The notes: generated by a model from the sequence alone, not told the origin. A stretch of 64,000 nt of DNA from Acidobacteriota bacterium (GCA_023436495.1 JAEZIT010000040.1:46462-110461); one strand, 5' to 3'. Shown: positions 1-7,672, counted from the first letter of the stretch. Program-made: numbers and translations.

Positions 1-549
1 ATCGTTTACAACACGAACGCCTACGATTCGGCCGAGGTGCTAAAACTGCTCGACGGCATTGTCGATGTTTACCTTCCCGATCTGAAATACGCCGACTCCG
101 ACGCGGGCTTTCAGTATTCCAAAGTGCGCAATTACGCGGAACACGCCCGCGCCGCGATAAAGGAAATGCACCGGCAAATGGGCAGTTCGCTTCGTTTCGG
201 TGCGGACGGCCTGTTGCGGTCCGGCCTGCTCATCCGTCTGCTCGTGCTGCCCAACGACATCGCGGGACTTGAGGAAAACCTGCGCTGGATCCGCGACGAT
301 CTCGGCCCCCAAACCGCCATCTCGCTGATGGCGCAATACTACGCCACCAACAAAGCCGCCACCGATGAGAGGTATATTTTACTTTCCCGCCGAATCTCCG
401 AAGGCGAATGGTTCGAGGCGGTATCTTTGCTGGAAGAACTCGGAATGGAAGAAGGCTTTATGCAGGAGTACGAATCGGCGTCGTACTACTACCGGCCTGA
501 TTTCGAGGACCCCGAAAAGCCGTTCAAGGACATCCGCGATTTCCAATAA
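1..549 (+). CDS. PflX-type radical SAM protein, C-terminal part (5' truncated by window)
   Basis: The frame is open from base 1, so the N-terminus, including the CxxxCxxC cluster motif that defines radical SAM enzymes, lies outside the window. The visible 182 residues resemble the C-terminal half of the TIM barrel in PflX/COG1313 proteins (pyruvate formate-lyase activase homologues). Matching blocks are YNTNAYDS, then DGIVDVYLPDLKYAD, then LLIRLLVLPNDI, then a segment ending SLMAQYY. The family is predicted to generate a 5'-deoxyadenosyl radical; its substrate is unknown. Family assignment comes from pattern memory. The iron-sulfur motif cannot be checked here. Confidence 0.75.
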   Translation: MVYNTNAYDSAEVLKLLDGIVDVYLPDLKYADSDAGFQYSKVRNYAEHARAAIKEMHRQMGSSLRFGADGLLRSGLLIRLLVLPNDIAGLEENLRWIRDDLGPQTAISLMAQYYATNKAATDERYILLSRRISEGEWFEAVSLLEELGMEEGFMQEYESASYYYRPDFEDPEKPFKDIRDFQ

Positions 550-555
550 CAAAGA

Positions 556-584
556 TTGTTCTCAATAACGAAGACTGTTATAAT
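556..584 (+). promoter_or_regulatory. sigma-70-type promoter of the parD-parE pair
   Basis: A -35 element TTGTTC (556-561) and a perfect -10 TATAAT (579-584) are separated by 17 bases. Seven bases separate the -10 from the ATG at 592, so transcription would start at about the A of the start codon. No Shine-Dalgarno sequence is present, so the message is predicted to be leaderless or nearly so. Confidence 0.75.
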
Positions 585-591
585 CACCCGC

Positions 592-858
592 ATGAACGTG
601 TCCCTTACGCCCGAGCTCGAAGAAATTGTCGATAAAAAGGTAAAAAGCGGCCTGTATAACTCCGCGAGCGAGGTAGTCCGCGAAGGCCTTCGTCTTCTGC
701 AGCAGCGCGACGAGATGCGCGAAGCGAAACTTAACGCCCTGCGCGCGGAGATCCAGAAAGGCACCGACGACCTCGAGGCCGGTAGATACAGCGACGGAGA
801 AAAAGCCATGGCAGAGATCAGAGAACGCTTGCTCGCAAAACGGCCGACACATGGCTAA
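592..858 (+). CDS. parD: ParD-family ribbon-helix-helix antitoxin
   Basis: This 88-residue protein begins MNVSLTPELEEIVDKKV and continues with SGLYNSASEVVREGLRLL, the pattern of the ParD/CopG ribbon-helix-helix DNA-binding domain. The charged C-terminal half is the part that normally wraps the toxin. Family members neutralise a ParE toxin and repress their own operon. The ATG at 592 is chosen because the protein then starts at the usual first strand and the promoter lies just upstream; an in-frame TTG at 556 would overlap the -35 box. The gene overlaps parE by 8 bases, which suggests translational coupling. Confidence 0.88.
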   Translation: MNVSLTPELEEIVDKKVKSGLYNSASEVVREGLRLLQQRDEMREAKLNALRAEIQKGTDDLEAGRYSDGEKAMAEIRERLLAKRPTHG

Positions 859-1141
859 ATTCATCGTCACTCGCGAAGCGGAATCGGACATTGACGAAAT
901 ACTTACCTACATTTCGGAAGATGATTTCGAAGCCGCACTTAATTTATATGATCGGTTTCTGGATCTGTTCAGGATCATCGCTGACAATCCCGCCGCCGGT
1001 CGTGAACGCACAGAGCTGCAAGCCGGTTTGCGATGTTTTCCTTATCGCAATTATCTTATTTTCTACCGCAGATGGGCCGGTATCGTCGCCATCACTAGAG
1101 TAGTCCACGGCGCGCGGGACGTGGATGAACTGCTCGGGTAG
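851..1141 (+). CDS. parE: ParE/RelE-family toxin
   Basis: This 96-residue protein carries the ParE pattern: an N-terminal KFIVTREAESDIDEI segment, a central NPAAGRERTEL block, and a C-terminal strand pair YRNYLIFYRR followed by ITRVVHGARDV. Characterised ParE proteins poison DNA gyrase, while related RelE proteins cleave mRNA at the ribosome. The terminal RVVHGARD form fits ParE better. It is translated from an ATG inside the end of parD, so toxin synthesis depends on antitoxin translation. A terminator-like hairpin follows immediately. The pair looks intact. Confidence 0.87.
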   Translation: MAKFIVTREAESDIDEILTYISEDDFEAALNLYDRFLDLFRIIADNPAAGRERTELQAGLRCFPYRNYLIFYRRWAGIVAITRVVHGARDVDELLG

Positions 1142-1149
1142 CAGAAGCC

Positions 1150-1186
1150 GGGAGCGCAGGCGCCCTCGCCTGCGTTCCCAGTTTTT
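1150..1186 (+). terminator. Rho-independent terminator after parE
   Basis: A 13-bp stem (1150-1162 with 1167-1179, one G-U pair) encloses the 4-base loop CCCT and is followed by TTTTT at 1182-1186. The GC-rich stem also resembles a dispersed palindromic repeat, so it could be a repeat serving as a terminator. Confidence 0.7.
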
Positions 1187-1212
1187 GGTCACCTGCTTCT
1201 CGGCGAACAAGT

Positions 1213-1218
1213 TATAAT
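1213..1218 (+). promoter_or_regulatory. -10 element close to the peroxiredoxin start
   Basis: A perfect TATAAT ends 6 bases before the ATG at 1225. No Shine-Dalgarno sequence lies between them and no good -35 is evident. This is one of the repeated close-spaced -10 elements in the window that predict leaderless messages. Confidence 0.55.
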
Positions 1219-1224
1219 TTTGCT

Positions 1225-1674
1225 ATGAACACAAACGATCCTGCACCGGAATTCACATTAAAAGACGGCAGTGGAAACGACTGGACGCTGAGTGATCATC
1301 GCGGCAAAACGGTCGTCCTGCTTTTTTATCCGGGCGACAATACACCCGTGTGCACGGCGCAGCTCTGCTCGGTGCGCGATCATTGGTCGGAGTACCAGGC
1401 GACGGGTGCGGAGGTCGTGGGTATCTCCACCGATTCGGTCGAATCGCATAAGGGCTTCGCGGAAAAGAACCAATTGCCACTGCGGCTGCTTTCCGATCCG
1501 GACCGAAAAGTCTCGGAGATGTACGACATGAAATCGTGGCTTCCGGGCCGATCGGCACGCGGTGTCGTCGTCATCGATAAGGACGGGAAGATCGCGTATC
1601 ACAAAGCCCAGGCCCTCAGCCTTTTCAAGCCCGCGGACGAAGACGTACTGGAAGCGATACGAAAGGCCGGTTGA
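1225..1674 (+). CDS. Bcp/PrxQ-type thiol peroxidase
   Basis: This 149-residue peroxiredoxin of the AhpC/TSA fold reduces hydrogen peroxide and organic hydroperoxides with electrons from thioredoxin. The active-site motif is FYPGDNTPVCTAQLC. The peroxidatic cysteine is C43, preceded by the conserved Pro and Thr, and a resolving cysteine C48 sits five residues later, the atypical 2-Cys spacing of Bcp/PrxQ. No signal peptide is visible, so the enzyme is cytoplasmic. It stands alone between parE and a repeat region. No PerR-type box is visible upstream, unlike the peroxidase gene near 12 kb. Confidence 0.9.
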   Translation: MNTNDPAPEFTLKDGSGNDWTLSDHRGKTVVLLFYPGDNTPVCTAQLCSVRDHWSEYQATGAEVVGISTDSVESHKGFAEKNQLPLRLLSDPDRKVSEMYDMKSWLPGRSARGVVVIDKDGKIAYHKAQALSLFKPADEDVLEAIRKAG

Positions 1675-1803
1675 ACAGCTCTGCCCGTCACAGCCGCGAC
1701 AGTCACGGAGCAGGAGACCGAAAGCCCGCAAGTGTCGCTGGCACGTACCAAAGGGCTAGTGTATTTTCTCGCGTTCGCGGCGGTCCTTCACTTTCCTATT
1801 AAA

Positions 1804-1918
1804 TTGCCACGGGCGTTCGTTATGAGTTGCCACGGGCTTTCTTTATGAATTGCCACGAGCTTTCTTTAGGAGTTGCCACGGGCTTTCTTTATGAATTGCC
1901 ACGGGCTTCAGCCCGTGG
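1804..1918. repeat. Five 23-bp tandem repeats ending in a perfect palindrome
   Basis: The heptamer TTGCCAC recurs at 1804, 1827, 1850, 1873 and 1896, an exact 23-base period. The units are near-identical apart from a few substitutions. The last copy runs into a 20-bp perfect inverted repeat at 1899-1918 (9-bp arms, CCACGGGCT with AGCCCGTGG, around TC). No T-run follows. REP-like palindromes of this form occur in many environmental bacterial genomes, often near REP-associated tyrosine transposases, but no transposase is seen here. Confidence 0.9.
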
Positions 1919-2338
1919 TGTTGAGCCTCAAAATAGACCGGGCTTTAACCCAATTTGCGTCGAAGACACTGGCAAACTGAAGTCTGATCGACACCTCGTT
2001 GCATAGATAAAAACTCTTTACATCCATGCAACGATCCGTTAAAATGGCCGGTGGCTTTGCTCTTTGAAAACCCCGCGAAAACGGCGTCCGGGCACCTCTC
2101 GCAAAGTTTTTTAAAAAACAGCGGAATTTCGCCAAAATATCGCCGTAAGTATTGTGGTCTCAGCCGGTTGCACGTTCCACTCACCGGTGGAACGCCCCCG
2201 GAACGCGGTTGGAACGCGCGCCGCCCGCGAAACGCATAACGGCCCCGATCGCAAAGCTTTACCGAGATGCGGCCCTTGTCCCGCTTCCGCCCGCCCGCCG
2301 CTCAGTGCTCTCCGCGGCCTCTGTGGTAAAATCGTCTT
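1919..2338. other. Long non-coding stretch, no convincing gene
   Basis: Together with 1675-1803 this is the largest gene-poor interval in the window. Short open frames on both strands have biased, unrecognisable translations and no start signals. A hairpin at 2173-2194 (8-bp arms CGTTCCAC and GTGGAACG, 6-base loop) is visible. The stretch may be the decayed remains of a REP-type or other mobile element, but nothing coding supports that. Confidence 0.6.
2324..2332 (+). promoter_or_regulatory. Extended -10 close to the YggX-like gene
   Basis: TGGTAAAAT (an extended TGn plus -10 TAAAAT at 2327-2332) ends 6 bases before the ATG at 2339, with no Shine-Dalgarno sequence between. The same TGGTAAAAT occurs in front of clpA on the other strand. 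Confidence 0.55.
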
Positions 2339-2635
2339 ATGGCTTTATTCGGAAATGACAAATTCAAGTGCGCCCGCTGCGGGCAGAAGAACGAACCTAT
2401 CGGTTATGCGCCGATCCCGACGGAACTTGGGCAGAAGATCGGCGCCGAGATATGCAAGGACTGCTGGGCCGAATGGCAGCAAAAGCAGAAACAGCTTATC
2501 AACCATTTCGGGCTCGACGTTTCAAACCCGGATTCGCACCAGTTCCTCTTCGATAATATGAAGATCTTTTTCTACGACGAAGGCGTCGACCTTGCACAGA
2601 TCGACACATCGCAGGAAGGAAAGGTCAATTGGTAG
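2339..2635 (+). CDS. Fe(II)-trafficking (YggX-like) protein with two CxxC motifs
   Basis: The 98-residue product has the YggX core: PIPTELGQKIGAEI, then WAEWQQKQKQLINHFGLD, and a C-terminal segment with phenylalanines. YggX proteins protect iron-sulfur clusters and buffer labile iron. This version carries CARC (C11, C14) and CKDC (C39, C42), a zinc-ribbon-like pattern that the E. coli protein lacks; E. coli YggX has a single N-terminal cysteine. The extra cysteines may bind Zn or Fe structurally. It is a single-gene unit with a close-spaced -10. Confidence 0.78.
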   Translation: MALFGNDKFKCARCGQKNEPIGYAPIPTELGQKIGAEICKDCWAEWQQKQKQLINHFGLDVSNPDSHQFLFDNMKIFFYDEGVDLAQIDTSQEGKVNW

Positions 2636-2731
2636 CGGGCGCCGTGCATTCGCTGATCTCTTCGGCCGCCGCGGCAACCTGCTGGGCATGGAACTGCATC
2701 TCCTTCACTGATGCTGATGACTGAGGTGCGT

Positions 2732-3292
2732 ATGTTCAACCGTCTCCTGATTTCCTCCGTTTTTGCCGTGATCGCAATGGTTCTCCTCACGAGCGATCTG
2801 CATGCGCAGTACTGCATCGGCGCTACGGGCTACATTATTCGCGATGACAAAGGCATGGTCATGACCGCCGATGAGATCGCGAAGCTTTCGATCGTAGTGA
2901 ATGGTTACCCGCTCGAATGGTACCGGGCCGACAGCGGCGCACCCGCGTATCGTATAGAAGAAGTAATGACCTACGACGGCGTTCAGCGATCGGCGACGAG
3001 ACACGCCGGATACGCCGGAAACCCCATGCGTTTCGGTATCGACCCGCCGGCTTTCTGCGGCAAGGTTGACGAGGTCGTTTTAGAGCGGTCGGGCAAGCAA
3101 ATGCGTCTTGTCTTCGACATCGGTGAGCACAACACGTATTACGAGATCGATTCGCTCCCGTTTCAGCCGGGCACATTCCAGCTGAAGAGTCGAAAGTGCA
3201 CCGACGGCAAACCGCCGCCGATGATCGACAACAACACGAAAGGAAAGTGCTTCATTTCCGCCGACAATTGGATCCGGGCAGAAAAGAAATAG
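2732..3292 (+). CDS. Exported protein of unknown function
   Basis: This protein of 186 residues is not recognised. The N-terminus MFNRLLISSVFAVIAMVLL ending in LHAQ is a good Sec signal peptide. The ATG at 2732 is preferred because GAGG lies five bases upstream; two earlier in-frame ATGs at 2711 and 2717 are possible. The mature part contains four cysteines and a probable beta-rich body; two near the C-terminus (RKCTDG and GKCFIS) could form a disulfide. It is expected in the periplasm. It sits between the YggX-like gene and a tRNA-protein transferase relative with no evident functional link. Confidence 0.7.
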   Translation: MFNRLLISSVFAVIAMVLLTSDLHAQYCIGATGYIIRDDKGMVMTADEIAKLSIVVNGYPLEWYRADSGAPAYRIEEVMTYDGVQRSATRHAGYAGNPMRFGIDPPAFCGKVDEVVLERSGKQMRLVFDIGEHNTYYEIDSLPFQPGTFQLKSRKCTDGKPPPMIDNNTKGKCFISADNWIRAEKK

Positions 3293-3328
3293 GTGCGGTC
3301 TGCTTCACTCTTTGATCGCGTCATTAGG

Positions 3329-3334
3329 TACAAT
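3329..3334 (+). promoter_or_regulatory. -10 element close to the aminoacyltransferase start
   Basis: TACAAT ends 8 bases before the ATG at 3343, with no Shine-Dalgarno sequence between. It is another close-spaced -10. Confidence 0.5.
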
Positions 3335-3342
3335 TGCTCATA

Positions 3343-4059
3343 ATGCACGCGTTCGACGGCCAATTCATTAACGAGGAATTTTACGCGGGATCGGTCAAGC
3401 CCGCGGATCTCGATCTTCTCCTTGCCGACGGCTGGCGTCATTTCGGCACGCATTTCTTCCGCTACAATTTCGGCATGTATGAATTCGACCTTCGCCGCGT
3501 TATCCCGCTCAGGATCAGGCTGGCGGATTTTTCATATTCAAAGAGCCTTCGGCGCATCCTGCGCCGGAACAGCAGCCTGAGGACCGCTGTCGGCCCGATC
3601 AATGTGGACACCGACGTCGAGCAAATGTTTGCCGAGCACGCGCTTAGGTTTAATTACGGCCGCCCCGATTCGGTCTACGATTTTCTTTCGCACGAACCCG
3701 CGGCCGTTCCGGTCCCTGCGTTTGAGGTCAAGGTCTTCGAAGGCGACAAACTCATCGCTGCCAGTTTCTTCGACGCAGGCGAACACGCAGTTTCGGGTAT
3801 ATACGGGATGTTCGACCCGGCGGAAGAGCGCCGCAGCCTCGGCATCTTTACAATGCTAAAGGAGATCGAATTCGCGATGGAAAGCGGAAAGGACTTCTAT
3901 TACCAGGGCTATTGCTACGAAGGCGAATCGTTCTACGATTATAAGAAGCGTTTCCGCGCGACCGAATGTTATGACTGGCGCGGAAACTGGACGGCTTTTG
4001 AGTCCGCAGAACAGAACGCTGCGGTTGAAGCGCGGCCGCATGGATCTGCGAACCCATAA
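3343..4059 (+). CDS. Aminoacyl-tRNA-protein transferase (Bpt/ATE) relative
   Basis: The 238-residue product resembles bacterial Bpt/ATE enzymes, which attach an amino acid to the N-terminus of proteins and create N-degrons. Matching blocks are LRRVIPLRIRLADF, SKSLRRILRRN, and in the GNAT-like half RRSLGIFTMLKEIEFA, FYYQGYCYEGE and YKKRFRATE. The N-terminal cysteine motif of the family is absent: the region that normally reads HCPGC-like is YNFGMYEF here. The start at 3343 rather than the upstream TTG is chosen from the -10 spacing. ClpA, the unfoldase of the N-end rule pathway, is encoded 5 kb away, but no clpS is seen. Confidence 0.72.
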   Translation: MHAFDGQFINEEFYAGSVKPADLDLLLADGWRHFGTHFFRYNFGMYEFDLRRVIPLRIRLADFSYSKSLRRILRRNSSLRTAVGPINVDTDVEQMFAEHALRFNYGRPDSVYDFLSHEPAAVPVPAFEVKVFEGDKLIAASFFDAGEHAVSGIYGMFDPAEERRSLGIFTMLKEIEFAMESGKDFYYQGYCYEGESFYDYKKRFRATECYDWRGNWTAFESAEQNAAVEARPHGSANP

Positions 4060-4160
4060 ATGAAGGATCAGCCAATTAGGCCGACGCCGTCGTAATTCGC
4101 ATTCGCCGGCGGAGGGCAGCTTATGATCGGGTTTGGCAAAACGGAAACTAATTAACTCAA

Positions 4161-5357
4161 ATGAAATTTATCGCCGGTGTAAATTCACAAAATACCGTGA
4201 TCAGAATTCACAAATCTTTGACCGTTCTGATCGCGACGCTCGTTCTAGCTGCCGGAGCGCATGCGCAGGTCTTCCGTCTCGTCCACGAAGGCGTCGAATA
4301 CGCCGAACTGCGGCGCGAGGTCGCCGGGAAGGATGTGAATATCAATCTGTTGCGGTTAGACCCGACAAAGGTCCGCCTCGATGTCGTGCACGCCGTCGAC
4401 GCGGCGATCGGCACCGAGCGCACATCTTCGATAGCTAGACGGCACGGCGCGGTCGCGGCGGTCAACGCGGGATTTTTCCGTCTGGACACGAGTATTTTCG
4501 CCGGCGATGCCGCCGGCATTCTGATGATCGATCGCCGGCTGTTGAGCGAGAGCCTTAACAGCCGCATCGCGCTCGGCATCAACAACGGCCCGGCTCGCAC
4601 AGAGGTTTTTTTCGGGCATCTCGATACAGCGCTCTCGCTGCGGACTGGTGCGGGAAAGACGTTCCCGATCACCGGCATCAACCGCGAGCGAAAGAACGAT
4701 GAGATCATTCTCTTCACACGCGAATTCAGCCGCACGACGCTGACCGATCTGTCGGGTTCTGAATTCGTTGTTCGCAGTGCGCAGGCTGCGGGGAATTACG
4801 GCCGCCTGATCGAAGTTCGCGAACGCGAAGGCAGCACGGTCATTCCATTCAGCAGCTTCGTTATATCGGCCAGCGGAAAGTTTCAGAGTGAGCTTGAAGC
4901 GGCGGCAAGGAACCGGTCGCGTAACTGGAGCGTCTCAATGCAGGTCATCGCCGCTGACGAGAACAGGCGCCGCGATTTTGCCAATGCAGAAGACATCGTG
5001 GCCGGTATTCCACAGCTCGTAAAGAATGGTGCTGTGAACGTGACATGGGAACAAGAGCGCACATCGCGTTCGTTTGTCGATACGCGTCATCCGCGCACGG
5101 CTGTTGCCAGACTAAAGGACGGCCGCATATTGCTGATAACGGTCGACGGCCGATCGGAATCGAGTGGCGGAATAGGGCTATACGATCTGGCCGCGCTGTT
5201 GATCGAATTTGGCGCTGTTGACGCGATGAACCTGGACGGCGGAGGTTCGACGACGATGGTCCTGAACGGCAGCGTAGTCAATAAACCGTCTGATAAAGAA
5301 GGCGAACGAAAAGTAAGCGACGCACTGCTCGTAACGCTGCGCGAAAAGAGTCCGTGA
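4161..5357 (+). CDS. Exported phosphodiester glycosidase (NAGPA) domain protein
   Basis: This 398-residue protein has a signal peptide after a short N-terminal extension (hydrophobic segment SLTVLIATLVLAAG, cleavage near AHAQ). It carries a NAGPA/DUF2233 domain. Diagnostic features are the early VNAGFFRLD block and the C-terminal MNLDGGGSTTMVLNG motif, the conserved core in the human uncovering enzyme and bacterial exopolysaccharide-related proteins. The family hydrolyses sugar phosphodiester bonds; the physiological substrate is unknown here. It probably acts in the periplasm or outside the cell. It is a single gene, convergent with the FAD monooxygenase. Confidence 0.82.
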   Translation: MKFIAGVNSQNTVIRIHKSLTVLIATLVLAAGAHAQVFRLVHEGVEYAELRREVAGKDVNINLLRLDPTKVRLDVVHAVDAAIGTERTSSIARRHGAVAAVNAGFFRLDTSIFAGDAAGILMIDRRLLSESLNSRIALGINNGPARTEVFFGHLDTALSLRTGAGKTFPITGINRERKNDEIILFTREFSRTTLTDLSGSEFVVRSAQAAGNYGRLIEVREREGSTVIPFSSFVISASGKFQSELEAAARNRSRNWSVSMQVIAADENRRRDFANAEDIVAGIPQLVKNGAVNVTWEQERTSRSFVDTRHPRTAVARLKDGRILLITVDGRSESSGGIGLYDLAALLIEFGAVDAMNLDGGGSTTMVLNGSVVNKPSDKEGERKVSDALLVTLREKSP

Positions 5358-5378
5358 CGCGATTCTCGGCGCTCCGTT

Positions 5379-6911
5379 TCATAGAGCAAAATGAACGCGG
5401 CGAAAATAATCTCGGATACTGTTGTTCGAAACATTGGGGATAATGCTTCCGATATAATTGTCCGGCCGCAATAGTACCGTGAACGATTCGGAGGAACCAA
5501 ATTTCTTCGCAATGTGCGGGTACAGGGGAATAATGTGGATATCGAAGAGCTCCGATGGTTCGATATTGGGCAGCGGATCTTTGCCATCCGCGAAAACCAG
5601 CACGTGAAATTTCGGTTCCCGTATGCGGTCGTAAATGCTCTTGCCCTCGATCAAAAGCCACGGCATCCTGTCGCCTGCCTTTACCTCGAGATCATTAGTC
5701 TCAGAGGACAGCGAACTGCCGCGATAATTGATGCCTATCTGTGAGACCAATGGGAACAGCGTTTCCTTTACTATGTCCAATGAGAACGCGAGCCCCGCTA
5801 CATATGGAAATATATTCGTGCGCACGAACGACAGTAACCGGTCCTCATCCGCAGCGAGATGAAAAAATCTGTCGGTCGTCTGCAGAAGTCGACGCGCGTT
5901 CGGCAGCCTCTCTTCGTTATAAGTTGCGAGCAGTTTTTCGTCTGCGTTTCCTCTCAATACGGAAGCGATCTTCCATGCAAGATTGTATCCGTCCTGGATT
6001 CCCGTATTCATCCCTTGCGCGCCGACGGGTGTATGGATGTGCGCCGAATCTCCGGCGAGAAAACATTTGCCCAAAGAAAATTGATCCACGGCGCGCGAAT
6101 GGACTTTGTAAACCGAGAACCAATTTACTTTTGTGATGTCCAATTCCATCTCAGTGTCGAAAATGATCTGTCGTTCGATCTCTTCATACAGCGGTTCGCC
6201 TTCGTCTTGCGCATGGCTTTCCGGAAAGGCGCCGACGATGCGAAAATTTTTGTCGCTGCCGCGCATTGGAAAGAATGCAGTGACGGAATTTTTCGATAAG
6301 AAAACATTCAGAGCGTCATGCGAAAATTCCCAATCGATCTCGACGTCGGCAACGTAAAAAAATCTCTCGAACGTACCGCCTTCAAATTTCAGGCCGAGAG
6401 CATTTCGAACAAAACTCTTTGCGCCGTCACATCCGACCAGGAATTTCGCTTCGATCTTTTCCTCGACACCTTCGATATCTTTTATCGTCGCCGTCACGCC
6501 GGATCCATCTTGCGAGAATTCGACCAACTCCGTATTCCACCGTATTTTACTGCCTTTCGCGTGAATATGATCGAGCAGTATCCGTTCGTGCTTACCTTGT
6601 TCGACGAGAAGAACGAAGGGGTACGGACTCATACCTTCTCCGATCTTTTCCAAGTCCACCTCGCCGCGCACGCGTCCGCCTTCGATCATTCGCGCGCGCT
6701 GCGCGTGCGCGCCTTGTTCAATCAACGCACCGGCAAGGTCGATCTGTTCGTATATCTCCAGGGTGCGCGCCTGCACGCCGATCGCCTTCGAATGCGGAGT
6801 GATCGATTCCTTTTTATCGACGATGACAAAGTCGATCCCGAAGCGCAAAAACTGCGCAGCAAGCGACAGGCCGGTTGGTCCTGCGCCGACGATGAGCACT
6901 TCCGTTTTCAT
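5379..6911 (-). CDS. FAD-dependent aromatic-type monooxygenase
   Basis: This protein of 510 residues belongs to the group A flavin monooxygenases (PheA/TfdB/PHBH type). It has the N-terminal FAD-binding GAGPTGLSLAAQF, the DG motif LVGCDGAKSFVRNALG in the middle, and the GDSAHIHTPVGAQGMNTG motif that binds the FAD pyrophosphate and ribityl chain. The C-terminal thioredoxin-like extension is present. These enzymes hydroxylate aromatic or polyketide substrates with NAD(P)H; the substrate is not predictable. The start at 6911 is chosen because MKTEVLIVGAG is the classic beginning; the frame is open upstream but codes for unlikely sequence. A TATAAT lies 9 bases before this ATG. Confidence 0.88.
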   Translation of the reverse strand: MKTEVLIVGAGPTGLSLAAQFLRFGIDFVIVDKKESITPHSKAIGVQARTLEIYEQIDLAGALIEQGAHAQRARMIEGGRVRGEVDLEKIGEGMSPYPFVLLVEQGKHERILLDHIHAKGSKIRWNTELVEFSQDGSGVTATIKDIEGVEEKIEAKFLVGCDGAKSFVRNALGLKFEGGTFERFFYVADVEIDWEFSHDALNVFLSKNSVTAFFPMRGSDKNFRIVGAFPESHAQDEGEPLYEEIERQIIFDTEMELDITKVNWFSVYKVHSRAVDQFSLGKCFLAGDSAHIHTPVGAQGMNTGIQDGYNLAWKIASVLRGNADEKLLATYNEERLPNARRLLQTTDRFFHLAADEDRLLSFVRTNIFPYVAGLAFSLDIVKETLFPLVSQIGINYRGSSLSSETNDLEVKAGDRMPWLLIEGKSIYDRIREPKFHVLVFADGKDPLPNIEPSELFDIHIIPLYPHIAKKFGSSESFTVLLRPDNYIGSIIPNVSNNSIRDYFRRVHFAL

Positions 6912-6920
6912 ATAAAAACG

Positions 6921-6926
6921 ATTATA
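6921..6926 (-). promoter_or_regulatory. -10 element close to the monooxygenase start
   Basis: On the minus strand TATAAT ends 9 bases before the ATG at 6911, with no Shine-Dalgarno sequence between. It supports both the chosen start and a leaderless message. Confidence 0.5.
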
Positions 6927-7018
6927 AACCTTGCATAAAAATCTGTATTGTTTTTGAAAGCTTTGTGTTAAAGTAAATCGGAAATATTGCATTAGACCGA
7001 ACAAGGGAAGGGAAGACC

Positions 7019-7672
7019 ATGACAGCAAAACAACGAAATAAAAAATCAACTTCAACAACAAAAAAAACATCGTCGTCCGCCGGTAAAATTCTTCGCGGAC
7101 AAGGCGCAGTCCCATCTGTCATTAAAGATGCCGCTGAGATCGCAACCGAGGTTCTGAAGGGCGCCGCAACAGGCGCACTGATCGGAGCCTCAGCGACCGC
7201 TGTTCGTGCCGTGACCGGTTCGACGATAGGAGGAAAAATGGCTACTGCAAAAAAACCGACTTCTAAGGCTGGAACCACAGCCAAGAAAACCACTGCGAAG
7301 AAAGCAGCTCCGGCGAAGAAAGCCGCGCCTGCTAAGAATGCTGCCGCTTCGACGGCGAAGAAAGCCGCTCCGGCAAAGAAGGCGTCGGCCTCGGCCTCGA
7401 CCGCAAAGAAAGCGGCTCCGGCTAAGAAGGCAACAGCCTCAACAGCGAAGAAGGCCGCTCCGGCGAAGAAGGCTACGGCTTCGACTGCGAAGAAAGCAGC
7501 TCCGGCGAAAAAAGCTACAGCTTCGACTGCAAAGAAAGCGGCTCCGGCTAAGAAAGCGGCTCCCGCTAAGAAAAGCGCACCGGCAAAGAAGAGCGCACCA
7601 AAAGCTTCGGCAGCGAAGAAAGCTGCTCCGGCTAAGAAAGCAGCGCCGGCAAAGAAGAGCGCTAAAAAATAG
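7019..7672 (+). CDS. Histone H1-like Lys/Ala/Pro-rich protein with an N-terminal extension
   Basis: The product has 217 residues in two parts. Residues 1-73 hold a basic Ser/Thr/Lys start and a small-residue segment (VLKGAATGALIGASATAV) that looks like a short amphipathic or membrane-associated helix. From residue 74 (MATAKKPTSK) onward it is a low-complexity tail built from AAPAKKA and ASTAKKA units, the pattern of bacterial H1-like proteins (AlgP, HctB, BpH1) that bind and compact DNA. A purine-rich GGGAAGGGAAG precedes the first ATG. A strong internal ribosome site precedes codon 74, so two forms may be made. The DNA is internally repetitive and prone to copy-number change. Confidence 0.8.
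   Translation: MTAKQRNKKSTSTTKKTSSSAGKILRGQGAVPSVIKDAAEIATEVLKGAATGALIGASATAVRAVTGSTIGGKMATAKKPTSKAGTTAKKTTAKKAAPAKKAAPAKNAAASTAKKAAPAKKASASASTAKKAAPAKKATASTAKKAAPAKKATASTAKKAAPAKKATASTAKKAAPAKKAAPAKKSAPAKKSAPKASAAKKAAPAKKAAPAKKSAKK
7228..7240 (+). promoter_or_regulatory. Internal Shine-Dalgarno and start codon in the H1-like gene
   Basis: AGGAGG (7228-7233), AAAA and an in-frame ATG (7238) lie exactly at the junction between the N-terminal domain and the Lys/Ala tail. Initiation here would yield a 144-residue protein consisting only of the H1-like tail. Confidence 0.6.

Noticed and set aside
1804..1918. CRISPR array
   Set aside because: The period is exactly 23 bases with no spacers and no cas genes, so it is a simple tandem repeat.
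1908..2184. Overlapping minus-strand frames of 75-79 codons
   Set aside because: They have no start signals or recognisable products and lie in a repeat-derived region.
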